Shown in pieces: positions 21,818 to 33,549 of a DNA stretch of 64,000 nt (its first letter is position 1; each line of letters opens with the position of its first letter). A program made the translations under genes and the position numbers. The DNA comes from Paramacrobiotus metropolitanus (Eukaryota; Tardigrada; Eutardigrada; Parachela; Macrobiotidae): assembly GCF_019649055.1 (NCBI RefSeq), contig NW_026570315.1, forward strand, positions 186,001-250,000, given 5' to 3'. A model generated the notes under the pieces. The model saw only the letters and a list, made by a program, of their open reading frames with translations. It ran no database searches and was not told the DNA's origin.

Positions 21818-23109
21818 CTGGGGTCTAACCCTTCTTCGAGTCCTGTCCCGGCGTCCTTCTGCGTCGGAGACGTCGGTGTCATTTCCTCCGCGAGCCTTCT
21901 TGACAAGCGGTTCGGTGATTCCTTCTTTGAGACTGCTTTCTTGACTTCCTGTTTCTTCGGTACCGTAGCCGAGTTAGCCGAGTGAATTACTACTCCGCTA
22001 AGTCCCGGTGCGGGTTCGTCGCAGACTTGGACAGAGGGTTTTCGGGTCGGCTGAATCATCCGTTTTGACGATACCACGGACACCTTATGGGTTCTCGTGG
22101 GCTTAAGGGTTTCTTGTCCGGTGACCGGTGAAGGTGCGATGGGGTGAGGCGCCGGGATCTGTCCGGAGGCTCGCTTCTGCCGATAGTCAGCACCCATCTG
22201 CTGCACTATTTCCTTCATCCGTTCGGTCAAGTTGTGATATTCCCGGATGACTTCGTTGGAGTCGTTATCGGGCAGGTTGCCTCGGCGGTCCTTGAGAGCG
22301 TTAAAGTAATTCCGCTCGGCACTGGCGGCTCGGTTAATACAATCATCCCATTCGGTGATTGTAAGGTCCTTGATGGGGTCCATAGCCGGGTCGTTATGGT
22401 ACTGCCGGTACCCTACGTTACGAACCAGGGGCCCTAATTGGGGCTGCACAACTGGTTGTACCTGGCTTTCGACCGTGACTTCAGCGGCTATGTCCGGTAC
22501 CGAAGCCATGCTGCCGGGCTCTTTTGCCGTAGGCTCTGGTTTTGCTGGGGATAAAGTGTCCATTCGTTCCGGTGGAGCCTCCCGAGGGTTCCGTCTTGGG
22601 GAAAACCCCGGTGGCGGGGGTTGAATAGGGTTCATGCTCGGCATCCGGTTGGGCTGGGACAGGGCTCTAGTTGGAGACACCTGTTTAACCGGGGATCTAC
22701 TCCGTCTACCGGTCGGTGTTGCCGACATGGCTTCTGATGACAGCCGGGATGTCGTCCGAGCATCCGCTAATAGGGCTAGCTGCCACTGTTTCTCTTCGTC
22801 CATGTCGCTGTCCGGTTCGGTATGGACGTGCTCAGGGTCTTCATCACCCGAGTGGTCCGACATGGTCTCCTTGATGAAGTCCGATTTGGGCTGACCGGGC
22901 TCCAAGGGTGGCTCGCGTATGTATACGGCCGGGTTAATCCTTTGATTCCGTAGCAGTTGTGCATACTCCAGCACTACCCTCGGTAACTTCTGTTGGCGAA
23001 GTACCTGCATCCCGCTCCTGAGTGCCAGGAGCCTGCGTAAGAGGGTATCTCGGTCGGCTGCCCGGTCGGCTATCCTTTGGGTGATGCGAATCTGGTCCCT
23101 CGAAGACAT
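21793..23109 (-). CDS. Giant-element 3' ORF, unknown function (438 codons)
   Basis: Starts at ATG (MSSRDQIRI). Residues 1-70 form a basic Leu/Arg-rich helix-rich segment (RLLALRSGMQVLRQQKLPRV), residues 80-230 are disordered and Pro/Ser-rich, and residues 240-310 form a compact helical stretch (ITEWDDCINRAASAERNYFN ... REYHNLTERMKEIVQQMGAD). The C-terminal third is Lys/Pro/Ser-rich. A TAATTG-loop hairpin (GCCC/GGGC) lies in the coding sequence at 22,431-22,444. The end overlaps the start of the next ORF. I do not recognise a family. Confidence 0.6.
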   Translation of the reverse strand: MSSRDQIRITQRIADRAADRDTLLRRLLALRSGMQVLRQQKLPRVVLEYAQLLRNQRINPAVYIREPPLEPGQPKSDFIKETMSDHSGDEDPEHVHTEPDSDMDEEKQWQLALLADARTTSRLSSEAMSATPTGRRSRSPVKQVSPTRALSQPNRMPSMNPIQPPPPGFSPRRNPREAPPERMDTLSPAKPEPTAKEPGSMASVPDIAAEVTVESQVQPVVQPQLGPLVRNVGYRQYHNDPAMDPIKDLTITEWDDCINRAASAERNYFNALKDRRGNLPDNDSNEVIREYHNLTERMKEIVQQMGADYRQKRASGQIPAPHPIAPSPVTGQETLKPTRTHKVSVVSSKRMIQPTRKPSVQVCDEPAPGLSGVVIHSANSATVPKKQEVKKAVSKKESPNRLSRRLAEEMTPTSPTQKDAGTGLEEGLDPRCHPRTAN

Positions 23110-23204
23110 TGGCCCGTAAAGTTGTCCACCAGTGAGCTCGCCTTCCTAAAGGACACGGTAAAATTCAGCCTGCTTGATCTGCTCTACCAGTTGATTATGG
23201 TAGG

Positions 23205-24029
23205 CTAAGGCTTCCCGTTCCGTGGGTTCCAACACTGGTTTAACCTTCCTGGGCTGATGAGCCGCCTTGTGGCCATCTCCCGGGGTGCTGGTGCTGGGAC
23301 CTGCATCATGAACTCTCGAAGTTGCTCGAGGGTTCGGACCGGTGGAGGGGGTTTTCCGACGAGGCGCCTTCTTGGGCCGCTCTCTTCATCCCTATCCTTC
23401 GATCTGGGCTTCCGAGTGAATTTCGGTGAGTCAGGGCCTCCGGGTTGATGGATAGCCCTTCCTTCCGGGGTTCTCTCCGGGGTTAAGTCCCTTGTACGTG
23501 CGTAAGCCTCACGCTCGATGGTCGAAGGCTCAAGGTTCTCTTCTTCACCCTCCAGGGGTGGCACGTCCATGGGTTCATCAGGTTGGGTGACGGGTCCGAT
23601 AGGCTCCGATGGTTTAGCCGGGGCTGCGGACGTCCCAGCCTGTTGGGCGGTTCGTTCCGCAGCTCGCCGCCTTTTGTTTCGATAATGTTCTTCGGTGACC
23701 CGTTTGATATCCTGAAGAGCCCGTGTTAGGGCGTCCTCCGTCTCTGGGGTTCTGATGGTGTTAGGACTAAAAAGCTTCGCGATGGTTCTCCGGGCCTCGT
23801 CCAAGGTATTAACATCAACATCAAGTCTTGCGGCCCGAGGATCCCATGCATTTATAGAGTGCAAGAGTTCGTGCATCTCATGGCTGGCATCCTCGGCCCT
23901 TTGAAGTGCCCGTCGAATGGTGTCTTCCATTCCGGGTATCGATAACGGCCAGTCTGCCATGGTTGGGGAGGCTGTGGCCGGTGGCTTAAGGGTTAGTATC
24001 CGGGTTAACGGGGCAGATGTACCCTGCAT
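23205..24029 (-). CDS. Giant-element 3' ORF, coiled-coil protein (274 codons)
   Basis: Starts at ATG (MQGTSAPLTR) and overlaps the end of the upstream 613-codon frame by 44 bp. Residues about 30-120 are strongly helical (MEDTIRRALQRAEDASHEMH, ALTRALQDIKRVTEEHYRNK) and end in a basic patch RRRAAER; the rest is disordered and charged. The overlap suggests either translational coupling or a former fusion separated by a frameshift. Function unknown. Confidence 0.55.
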   Translation of the reverse strand: MQGTSAPLTRILTLKPPATASPTMADWPLSIPGMEDTIRRALQRAEDASHEMHELLHSINAWDPRAARLDVDVNTLDEARRTIAKLFSPNTIRTPETEDALTRALQDIKRVTEEHYRNKRRRAAERTAQQAGTSAAPAKPSEPIGPVTQPDEPMDVPPLEGEEENLEPSTIEREAYARTRDLTPERTPEGRAIHQPGGPDSPKFTRKPRSKDRDEESGPRRRLVGKPPPPVRTLEQLREFMMQVPAPAPREMATRRLISPGRLNQCWNPRNGKP

Positions 24030-25880
24030 TGGGGGTTTTATTCTGCCGGATCCTGGACTGCTGAGCCTTAGGGGCGCGTTCTGCCTCCCGTTGCTCCTTC
24101 TTTTGCCGTTCCTCTTCGTATTCTCGGATGAAGGTTGACAGCCAAATCACGGACGACTGGAGTTGTGCCGTACTTAGCTGATCCTTCGGGGCGTCTGGAT
24201 GTAAGAATATACGGACGGACCTGGTGTAACTTTCCACCATGGTGATGTCTCCGTCCAACCGGAAGAATTCTTCGCTATGCCGGTTACAAAAGCCTCGGCG
24301 AGTCCGCACCTCAGCCAGGATGTTGTTCGCCCGGGTTATTGCCTCAACGATGTAGGGTTGAGTGCCGGGTGGAAGGACTCCCAAGTCAGGTATGGCTTCC
24401 ATCCTACGAACCCTCGACCGAGGTGATTCTCGTTCAGTCGGTGTAACTTGTTGGGTCGCTACCGACTGGGTCGACGGGTTTTCCGGAGGTTGGGTCGGCA
24501 ACTTGATGAAGGGTCCGGTCGGCTGATTAGCCGGGGCTTGGCTCGGCTGGTTAGCCGAGGCTTGGCTCGGCTGGTTAGCCGAGGCTTGGCTCGGCTGGTT
24601 AGCCGAGGCTTGAGGTGGAACCGTATTGCGGCACTCTTCCTCGCGCCTCTTCTGAGCCTTTGCCGCTTCCAAGTCGGACTTCAAGTATTCAATGTCCCGA
24701 AGTGTTGCTTTATACTGTTCACGAATCTTCTCCCTCAGCCTCTTCTGGGCTGGGGTCAAGTCCAGGGGGTTAGCCAATTGACCCTCCAGGTCCCGGGCAT
24801 AGCCTTCGTTCACGGCTAATTCCTCCTGGAGAGCCTGAATTTCTCTCTCCGGGGAGCTGAGCCTGGCCTGTTCTGGCTGAGTTGGACGGGGTAAGCCGGG
24901 TGGGTTGACCTGCTCCGGTGCGGCGGGCTGAGGCTGGGCCTTCTTGTGGCTCCGAGCCTCAATCTTCCGTCGCATTTTGTCCGCATGTCCCTGGACAATA
25001 TCACGTTGTTCCGTGATGATTCTCCGAGTCACTTCTTCATCTGGTTGGAGTGTGTCGATCCGCCGGGTAAGAAGGTCCGCCGTCTGTTGGGTTTCGGCCA
25101 ACTCCCGGTTGAGTTCTTCGGTGGTTATGGCCGTGCCGAAGTCCATCGGTGGCGGGTCATCGATCATCTCGATGTCCGGGGAAGGGATCGGCGATGAGGG
25201 TTCTTCGATCGGTTCCGCCGGTGGTGGGGTGGCGATAAGTTGTATCGACGCCTCGGGAGATGGGCTTAGCTCTGACTGGGTTCTGGGGTGCTGGTCGATC
25301 AGCTTCCGGATGTTTCGGAAGGCTGCCCGAAATTGCTGAAGTTGGCCAGCGGTCGGGTTATTTACGTCGTTGGACCTCCGTAAGATGTACAGGTCGTGAA
25401 CCAGGCTGTTAATGGCCAATTCTTGGTCCAGGTACCGTGGTTCGTCGTGGGGCGTTTCCCGTTGTTTTTGGCACAGGTACGCTGACAACCGGTCCACCTC
25501 TGCCAACGTATTGTAAAGTTGGAGATGGGATGGGTCATTTCTTCGGTCTTCCGCCATGTCAGCCGGTGCCGAAGGTTCTGGTCGGTTTCGACTGCTCCCT
25601 TGGCTTGTTGTCCCGGACACCTCGCCCCTATTTGGGGGCTCCGGTCCGGGAGCCGATACTGTCAGTTGCAGCGAAGGGTTGACTGGTCCGGCTGAAGCCC
25701 CCGTACTTGCGGTTGCTACAGCCGATCTTTGATCCGCTCCTAACGGGAAGGACGTTCGAGCCTCCTCCAGTTGGAGCTTCAAGGTTCGACAGTGACCATA
25801 AAGTAGCTGCCGTTGCCCTTCTGTCATGGGGTCTTGTGACAGCTTCCGAAGTACTTCGGCTCCGAGGGTCAGGGTGCCAT
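23986..25880 (-). CDS. Giant-element 3' ORF, helical/coiled-coil protein (613+ codons)
   Basis: The listed ATG is at 25,827, but the frame stays open and protein-like a little further upstream, where it meets the preceding frame through a likely one-base shift near 25,880. The protein alternates helical bundles (LYNTLAEVDRLSAYLCQKQR, QFRAAFRNIRKLIDQHP, LNRELAETQQTADLLTRRID, IQALQEELAVNEGYARDLEG) with Pro/Ser-rich linkers. A tandem repeat at about 24,530-24,620 encodes four units of QASANQPS. The C-terminal domain (residues about 480-570) is helical with FCNRHSEEFFRLDGDITMVE. The style resembles structural or Gag-like scaffolds, but no specific family is recognised. Confidence 0.55.
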
Positions 25881-26705
25881 CCAGGTTTCCCTGTCCCTGT
25901 TCCGTTCGGGTAAGTTCTTCAAGCTCCCCTCAAACCCTCGGTTCCGCATTTGTTGTGCCCAGGTTTCCGTTTCTGCGAGTAGCGCTTGTACTTCGGTCAT
26001 CGAGGGGTTAGTTGATCCGGCCAGAGCCCCCGTAATTGCGGTTGCTGAGGCCGGCCCTCTTTCTGGTTTCGGAAGTTGACTGCCGGGCTTGGAGAATGGC
26101 TCGAGTATCCCGGATATGGTGTTCCAGCTCTTGCATCTCCGCATTCAGCCGGGTCAGCTCCTGCGCGAAGTTGGGATCGCTCAACTTGAGAGCTTCAATC
26201 CTGCGCTGGAGGATGATTCTCTCACTCTTGGCTTCCATGAGCCCTAATTGGAGCTCTTCCGAGGGTCGGATCTGTCGTCTGGATCCGGCCGAGGAGGTAG
26301 CCGAAATCGGTTCGACCGTAATTGCGGTCGCCGAAGGTCCAGCTTTAGGTTGAGCCGGGGCTGCCTCCGTTGTTGGCGCGGTAGGCTTCGGTCGTTTCAA
26401 GACTTGGACGGAAAAGGCTTTCGTTCCGTCTTCATAGTACCGGGTTAACGGTGATGGTGTCCGTTGCCGGTCTGGCTGCGCCGTCGCCGAGACCACCGGA
26501 GGCATATTTGTGCCATCCTGGCGTGGTCCTGCCGGTGAAATCGGCTGTGGCGGGGCTGCCGGGGTTGCATGTGTCCGGTTGCCGGGAAATGTCCCAGTGG
26601 GCCGACCAAGCCGCCTTGTGGCTGGTTCATGCCCATCTGATTACACCATTGGGTAAACATGGCGAACATCTGGTTCGGCTGAAGGTTCATCCCGGCTTGG
26701 GTCAT

Positions 26706-26729
26706 CAGCGGTCCTATTGGGACCTGCTG
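26706..26729. repeat. TATTG-loop hairpin with 9-bp stem
   Basis: Core GGTCC-TATTG-GGACC, extended by CAGC/GCTG across a single bulged T. It lies within protein-coding sequence, so pairing is maintained despite codon constraint. Confidence 0.8.
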
Positions 26730-26816
26730 AATGCCCGTCACCGTTACGGGGATGAAAGGTACCGGTTGCGGCATGACTGGTCCGGGGATGAATGGTCCCG
26801 GTAGAAGTGGCGGGCG

Positions 26817-26838
26817 GATCTGGCCTATTGGGCCGATC
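26817..26838. repeat. TATTG-loop hairpin with 8-bp stem
   Basis: GATC-T-GGCC-TATTG-GGCC-GATC: the core and outer stems are perfect apart from one bulged T. It also lies within coding sequence. Confidence 0.8.
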
Positions 26839-27342
26839 GGTACTGCCGGTACATTCGGACCGGAGGCCGCGCTCACATTCACCAAAAGTCCGGTGTCGTC
26901 GAGCATAGTGCCCGGTGGCAAGGCTTGGAGAGGGATCGTCCGGGGCTGAGTTACCGTCCGTGACCCGACCGTTAAACCTGCCAAAGAATCTGCCGCTATG
27001 TTCGCATGCGGATTTATTACCTGTGGGGTTGGCGTCTGGGTAGCTGAACGTGTGTCGGCTCTTGAGCTCGACCGATCAAGCGGGTAAGGCTGTGACCGTC
27101 GGTTGTCGCGTCTGCTGCTCCCGCTTCCACTCGATGGAGGATCTCGTCGTCGGTCAGACATCGTTATGGGAGGCTATTGAGATAAGCAAATACGGCTCGT
27201 TAACATTCTGATTAAGCCAGGCAATTCAACTGAAGGTTCCATGCACAACTGAAGAGGTTCCATTCCGACACCAAAGGTCAATTCTTAACTTAACTAATCC
27301 TAGCTAAGCCCTAACTAATTCTAAGTTTTCTATGGGCCCTAT

Positions 27343-30067
27343 TTTGATTGTTGTGGTGTGGTGGTTTTTGCTGTTTTGGCCCTCTTCGTTGATTTCGGCT
27401 TCGGTTCAGCCCTTCCTTCGGTGATTCTCCCGAGGATGTCCTTGTGGGCTTCATCTTCAGCTACTTGAGCCTCCTCAAGTACCTCCTGAGCCGTGAGCTT
27501 AGGCTTAGGCTTCTTCGCCGTCCCGTACTTTCGCTTCGGAGCCGGGGCTCAGCCGGGTTGCTAGTTGATGTGGCTGAGGGTTCAGCCGGAACTCCAGTTC
27601 ATGCGGCCGGGACCGGTGTGTCGGGTTGCTTCTTCTCCCGCTTCTTGACCGGTTTCTTCTCCTTAGGCGGCTTTTCCTTAGGTTCCTTAGGCTCCTTCGG
27701 CTTCTTCGAGGTAGCCTTAGGCTTCTTGGTTGGTTCCCCCGGTTTGTCCGGGGTAGCCTCGGCTGATTTGGCTAAGTCCACCGGTTGCCCTGGTGTAGCC
27801 GTAACTTCGTCTTCTATGATGGCCAGTTTCTGCAGTTCTTGCAGGGCTGGTGTTTCGAAGTCCGAGGGAGGTTTCTCCCTCGGTCGGCCTCGTTTGGCCT
27901 TCTGTTTCACCGGTTCAGGCTCGGCAGCCGGGATTAAGTTGCCGGGCCGACCCTTATTGGGGTCCTGCACCGACGTTAAGTCCGGTTGCCGGGGGTCGTT
28001 TGCCACTTCTTCAGGTTTTTCTTCGGCTAAGTTAGCCTTTCGAGCCCGGGTATTGCGAGCGGGCCGACCCTCGTGGGGGTCTTGCACCGTTGCAATGTTG
28101 TTATCCGGGGCTCCCTTGGCCTGTCTTTGGCCATATGACCGGGTTATCCGGCGGCGTTTGTTGCTGGGGTGGTGCTTACAGCGATCCACCGCGACGACGT
28201 CCTCCTTTCCGGTTTCGACGTTCCGGAGCCAAAGGTTATTGGGTCCGCGATGGTTGAGTACTGTCCATACTCCATCGTAACGCTCCTTCCTGGTGGGATC
28301 CTTATTGGGATACTCCACCAGGACTCGCTTCTTGAAGTCCGGTACCGACTTCTTCTTGTTGTAGACTTCGGCACTCTTCTCGAAGGCTTCATCGATGTTT
28401 GTTTTAGCGATGTCGTGTGCCCTCTGGAGCCGTTCCTTCATCCTTCGGATGCACTGCTCCTTATCGGTGTACTGCTCCGGTGCGTTAGTGCCGGTGATGA
28501 CGTCCTGAGGTATGGTCATCTCACGTCCGTACAGCATGTAGTAGGGTGAGAACTGGGTGGTCGCGTGTTTCGCACGGTTGATCCCGCATACCACGTATTG
28601 TAAGGCTCGATGCCATCGGTGACCATCCTTGGCGTCACAGTACTTCCTAATGCCGTCCCATATCGTCTGCATGGAACGTTCGACTTGTCCTTGCCCTTCT
28701 GGGTGGTAGGCCGTTCCAAACGTATGCTGGATTCCAAAGATCTTAGCCACTTTGGCAAAGGTTTTAGCCGTAAAGTGGGATCCCTGGTCCGTATGGAGGT
28801 GGGTCGGCATGCCGTACTTTAAGACGACATCTTCCACGAAGAACTTCTCAAACTCTTTTGCAGAGTTTGTCTTGGTTGCTCGGGCAACGGTGAACTTTGT
28901 GAACTGGTCGGTGATGACGGCGATGTACTGGTATCCCTTGGACTCTGTCCGAGGCAAGGGTCCCTTGAAGTCCGCGTATATGCGGTACCAAGGCTCGCCG
29001 ACTTCCATCTTTTGAAGTTTACCGGGTGGTTTGGTCCGGGGCTTGTTCACCAGGGTGCACCGGGGGCAGTTGTCCACATAGTCGTGAACATCGGCTAGCA
29101 TCCGATCCCAGTAGTACCGGAGCTTCGCTGCCTCCAGAGTCTTCACGCGGCCGAAGTGGTTACCGGTTTTTCCGTCGTGAAGAGCCCGAATGATGCCTTT
29201 CCGCATAAAGAGCGGGACTACGAACCGCCGTTCCAGCTTGGTGTTATGGGTGGTCAGCCGGTAAAGTACGCCTCCGCTCATCTGGTAATGTTCCAGTAGC
29301 CGGGACTTGTGGTCCAGCTGGTCCTGGTTCTCCATTTCGTCGATCAGTTTCCGGAGGTGAGGGTCCCGGAGTTGCAGTCTGCGTAACTCCTTATTGGACT
29401 CCATCGGTTTCTCTTCGTCTTCCTCGGGTTCGCCTTGTGAACCCGAAGCCTCCGGTCCGGCTGTTCCGGTTACTCGTACCCTTGCGGTTCCGACCCTCGA
29501 CTCGCCTTGTGAGCCCGGGTCGTCCGGTACGTCGATGTTAACTATGCCTACGTCTGCCGTTGCAAGTTCATTCCAGTCTGAAATGACTTTGCATCCGGGG
29601 AGCGGGGTGTTCTTTGAAACTGGACGGCGCATTTTTTTGGTCTGCTTCCATCCAACCGCTCGAAGAGACCTAACTCGGGCCTCATCCGTCAAGCCTCCGG
29701 GTTCCAGGGTCTGGTACGGGTTTCTTCGGCTCCGTTCTTTCTGAACCTTCCGTTGTACCCTTAGAGACCTTATTTGGATCTCATCTTTGAAGTCTTCAAA
29801 GTTGGGTACTTGGTCGAGTTCTTCGTGAGGGTCATTATCGTCGGGTCGTTCCAACGGCCATCGAGACAGGGCATCCGCGTTATCGCAGAAGACTCCGGGT
29901 TTGTACTCAATGGTGATATCCTTGCCTTGCAGAGCCAGTGCCCACCGTGTTAGCCGGGGGTTGATGCCGGGTCTATTGGACTCACAGCGCATCAAGTTCT
30001 GCAGGGCTCGGTGGTCCGTCCGGACGGTGAAGGGTCCATGGTCGATGAAGTGTTTGAACTTCTGCAC
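27343..30067 (-). CDS. pol: Giant-element Pol, C-terminal part: RNase H end and integrase
   Basis: This open frame continues the RT/RNase H frame after a TAG codon. It starts with the RNase H residues TDHRALQNL and CDNADALSRW. Integrase follows: a zinc-binding H-H-C-C region (HDGKTGNHFGRV ... CPRC, about 29,190-29,050), the catalytic Asp in YADFKGPLP, the second Asp in HTDQGSHF (about 28,785) and Glu in GQGQVERSM (about 28,685), so the D-D-E triad is intact. A GPY/F-like segment (RYDGVWTVLNHRGPNNLWLR) follows. The Lys/Pro-rich tail contains a duplicated QDP..GRP motif. The frame stops at 27,599, but a Lys-rich continuation in another frame reaches 27,343, which suggests a one-base shift near 27,540. 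The activity is strand transfer of element cDNA into chromosomal DNA. Confidence 0.85.
28291..28320. repeat. TTATTG-loop hairpin with two-part stem in pol
   Basis: Inner ATCC/GGAT around TTATTG and outer TGGTGG/CCACCA with a small internal loop, all within integrase coding sequence. Confidence 0.7.
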
Positions 30068-31093
30068 GGCCTAGACTACGGCTAGGCATTCCCATTCGGT
30101 GACCCCGTAGTTCTTCTCAGCTCCGTGGAGTACTCGGCTGGCAAAAGCTACCGGGTGGTCTTCTTGTGACAACACCGCGCCAAGTCCGGCTCCACTGGCA
30201 TCGCACTCGATTACCGTCTTTTTGGACGGGTCGAACTTCGCGAGTACCGGGGCTGTAGTTAAGGCTATCTTAATGCCGTTAAACTCCGCCGTATGCTCAT
30301 CCGTCCAGTCTGTCCGGATGGAGTTGGCTTTCCGGAGGAGTTCATACATCTTTGAGGTCCTCTGAGCATAGTTGCGGATGAATTTCCGGTAGTAGTTAGC
30401 CAACCCGAGGAAGGACCGTAGTTGGCGTTCCGTTCTCGGGGGTTGGTGCTGGGCAATGGCCGCCACTTTCTCGTCATCGGTCTGGACTCCGGCCTTGCTG
30501 AGGACATGACCCAGGAACGGTAACTTGTCCGTTCCAACCTCACATTTCGAGGGTTTGATGGTGAACCCGGCCTCTAGTAGGCAGTCCAGGGTTGCTCGGA
30601 AGGCTTCCTTGAATTCATCAAAGGTCCGACCGAAGAAGATGATGTCGTCAATGTAGGCAAAAACACCTTTCTTGCGGGCTTTTGCCGTGATTTTATCGAC
30701 ATGCATCTGGAAGGTTGCGGGTCCATTACAGACTCCGAACGGCATCCGGTTGAAGCGGTACATACCCTCCGGGGTTACGAAGGTTGTCATGTCCTTAGAG
30801 GCTTCGTCCATTGGGATTTGCCAAAAACCGGACTGGCAGTCTACCTTGCCGTAGAATTCCATCCCGGCGCACTAGTCCAGTAGTTCATCCGGGTTGGGAA
30901 GAGGGTAATTGTTCTTCTTGGTTACTGCGTTCAGCTTGATATAGTTGATGCAGAACCGGGTTCCGACGGAGCCATCCGGGTTTTTCTTGGCTGCCAAGAC
31001 CACGGGGAAGCTCCATGCTGCGTCGGAGGGTTCGATCACGCCCTGGTCCAACATCTCCAACCATGCTTGGAGATGAATTCGCGGCCATTCCAA
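30068..31093 (-). pseudogene. pol: Giant-element Pol, reverse transcriptase and RNase H N-part
   Basis: RT motifs are clear: fingers block VIEPSDAAWSFPVVLAAKKN, catalytic Asp in GKVDCQSGFWQIPM, FNRMPFGVCNGPATFQ, active site YIDDIIFFG (about 30,650), FLGHVLSKAG and the connection block SFLGLANYYRKFIRNYA. RNase H begins with VIECDASGAGLGAVLSQ. Two in-frame TAG codons interrupt it: one at about 30,869 just before the GMEFYGKVD block and one at about 30,073, where the family normally has Trp after ECLAVV. Upstream, the frame shifts by one base near 31,090 relative to the pro-pol frame. So the domain is complete in content but not translatable as one chain without suppression or correction. Confidence 0.85.
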
Positions 31094-33547
31094 CTCGTTC
31101 TGGTTGGATTCATCTTGATGGGCTTCGCACCTTGGACGTCGATGACGTGGGTGACTCCCTTGACGTCACCGTAGGGTCGTTCGAGGTCGGGAAGACCAAT
31201 CGATACTCCCATGCGATGTCCCGTTAGGACTTGTCGCTGCTCGTCAGTGAGGTTCTCTCCGAGCTTCATGGAGTTGATGGCCTTCTTCTGCTCTTCTAGG
31301 GTTTCCGGGTCTTCCTCGCCTAATTGGGCAAGTCTGACCCGGGCCTTTCGATCGTCCGTCATGTGTTCGTACGGTTCGATCCGACCCATAGGGGTTCCTT
31401 TCCGGATGATGACCTCCTTATTGTTGTGGTTGGCCACCAGGATGGTAAACTTCTTCCCGTCATGTGGGGTTGGACCATCCTTCATCTCGATGCCCTCCGC
31501 TAAGGCTTCTTCCGAGCCGAGGTACATGAGGTATTGATGTTTACTGGTGTCCACCTCCAGGTCGATGGTTACCGTGACTTCCACGACCGCCCGGGGTGGC
31601 AGCTCAACCTTCTGTTGGGTCCGAACTGTGGTGGCGTCATATTGTGTCGCCTTCGGTAGGTTGTATGGTCGGTCTCCATGCTTCTCGACCCGGGCAACTC
31701 CCATGGGGATCTCCCATTCGATGCCTTCGTTGTCGAATTCATACTCGTAGGTGTCCGAGTAGTGCATGTAGCCGATCCTAGCACCTCTGCGAAGTGTCTG
31801 GCTGTACTCGGTCGCGTTCTGGACTTTGATCCAAGCAGTGTCGCAGGTTGGTCGGATCTCGATATCGTCTTCTATCGGACGGATTCCGGAGTGTTTTCGC
31901 CGGAACGATTCGTACCGGATACTCCGTTTAGGATCCATACTTTTGAGGGTTCGTACCAGTATGGCACACGTCGAATACGGAGGTAGTGTGGATTTATTCT
32001 CAACGAATACCCGTTGCCGGTCGTCATCCTTATCCTCCGTATGAACGTGAAGACGTTTGACCGTTGGGTTAGATTCATCTGCCGTCGCTATTGGCTTCGG
32101 CTTCTTAACCCTTTTCCATGGGTTGTACACGGTCTTATCGGACTTAGCCGATTTTACCGAGGCTTGAGCCTCGGGTGCCAAGGTTTGGCCGGAGACAACG
32201 GGTTTACCTCCGACGAATGTCGCCTGTTGGGCAATCTGTTCGTCGTCGGTTAGCGGTACCCGTCGTTCCGTGTCGGATCCTTCGTCCGTCAAACCTTTTC
32301 CCGATGTTTCGTCTTCGGAGGGGTCGATGTCCGGGTCTAAGCCGGTATCACTTGACGTAGCCGAGGTTGACTGGCTGTCAGCCGGGCGAGAAACCGTAAT
32401 TGCGGTTAACTCAGCCCGTTGATGGCCTGAACCTTCATTCCGAGGTTCCTTGGCTTCCTTTAAGGGTTGATGACCGGGCGACCCACCCTCCGGAGGTCCA
32501 TCCGGGGGTGTGTCGATCCCTACCCATCGGACTGACGGGTCGAAGGCGATGTCGTTATCGTCTTCGTCGTCATCGTCGTCGTTATCATCGGACGATTCTT
32601 CATCCGAGGGGTCCGAGGGTTCGTTGTCGGAGTCGGTGTCCGGTGAGTCACTTGTGCTCTGGACATCCGAAACGTCCGAGTCCGGGGTTTCGAAGTCGAT
32701 TTCGGCTTCTCCGTCGGCTAAGTCCCCTTGAGGTCCTAGTAGGCCGTCAGTAACCCTATTTGGGGTCTCCTGAGCCGGTCCTACCCACCTTTCCGGTTCG
32801 GGAGGTGCGGGTGAGGGTGGCCTTCCATGCTCCCAGACTTGTTCGTTCCGAGTTCTGAGGGCTTGGACGATCAGTCCGTTATTCTGACGGCAGATCGGGC
32901 ATTCCAAGGCCATATACTCCTGATCCGGGGCATTTGCCCGGGTATTTGCTAGACGACCCCCTTCTTGTGGGTGTACGTCCCCGCAAAGCCTCACTTTCTT
33001 GGCTTGATGCCAGTTGCAAGGTTCGATAGGAGGCTCTGGGTCCGGCACAACCCGGGTTATCCGGGTATTTTCACCGAACTTGCTCCAGAATGAAGGAGTG
33101 TCCAGTGTACCAAGGTGGTACGGGTCTCTAAAGTGCCAGAAGAGTCGCCGACCCAGTTCGCGGGCTTGAATCTCCAATATCGGCGGGATGGGAAGCTGGT
33201 GTTCCGCAAATTGTGCGTGGAGTGTAATTCGATCCTCTTCCCATTCAATGATCTCTTCTTCTAAGGCTTCGGTTAGGTTTATTACCGTTTGGCATTCCTC
33301 CCTGGCTTGGCGGATCTGGTCGTCGGTTCTTGCGCCGACCCGTCCCAGCTCATTCACTATGTCGACCGTTCTGGTCTCGAGGAGATGTCGAATGCCGGTG
33401 AACCATGTCCGGTATCTTTGTATGAGTATACCAGAGGCCGATGCCTCTGGTATCGGGATAGACTTTAATATCCCTTTAATTTGGTTCCAGTCGGGTTGTC
33501 CGTACTTTAGCCATGTGCTGTTCGATGGCGTTGTGGACTTGCAGCTC
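31036..33547 (-). CDS. pol: Giant-element pro-pol linker region and start of RT
   Basis: This frame is in phase with the protease ORF and is separated from it only by a single TAA at 33,549-33,547; the sequence directly after the stop is already protein-like. The first 170 residues are helical, then comes a Cys/His-containing stretch (CNWHQAKKVRLC ... CPICRQN, about 33,010-32,890) that could bind zinc, then a very acidic Asp/Glu/Ser linker. Two beta-rich repeats follow, one ending TLRRGARIGYMHYSD and one ending VIIRKGTPMGRIEPYE, like the linker domains between protease and RT in other gypsy elements. The RT starts at the end (HVIDVQGAKPIKMNP) and the frame is lost near 31,090. Confidence 0.75.
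33427..33452. repeat. Perfect 11-bp hairpin and partner direct repeat
   Basis: ATACCAGAGGC-CGAT-GCCTCTGGTAT is a perfect stem-loop 100 bp downstream (sense: before the RT linker) of the protease stop. Its right part with flank (gatgcctctggtatcgggat) is repeated at 33,651-33,670 on the other side of the stop, where it encodes IPIPEAS in the protease frame, as it does here. Confidence 0.75.
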
Positions 33548-33549
33548 TG

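Larger units (their letters stand above)
25869..27161 (-). pseudogene. Giant-element 3' ORF in three frames (Pro-rich N-part, coiled-coil C-part)
   Basis: The first frame starts at ATG (MSDRRRDPPSS, 27,161) and is Arg/Ser then Pro/Met/Gly-rich to about 26,560. From about 26,530 the sensible frame is the next one (to 26,008), encoding a coiled coil (ELQLGLMEAKSERIILQRRI, LTRLNAEMQELEHHIRDTRA). From about 26,100 it shifts again into a frame running to 25,869 and then towards the 613-codon ORF. The simplest reading is one original ORF broken by one-base indels, either real or from sequencing. Hairpins at 26,313-26,330, 26,706-26,729 and 26,817-26,838 lie inside the coding sequence. Confidence 0.5.

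Noticed and set aside
23986-26505. Envelope glycoprotein among the 3' ORFs
   Set aside because: None of the 3' ORFs shows a signal peptide, a transmembrane anchor or a Cys-rich ectodomain.
27444-28280. Long plus-strand open frame (278 codons) inside the giant element
   Set aside because: It lies antisense to the clearly recognisable integrase and Lys/Pro-rich tail; its Leu/Ser/Gly-rich composition is the expected mirror of that sequence.
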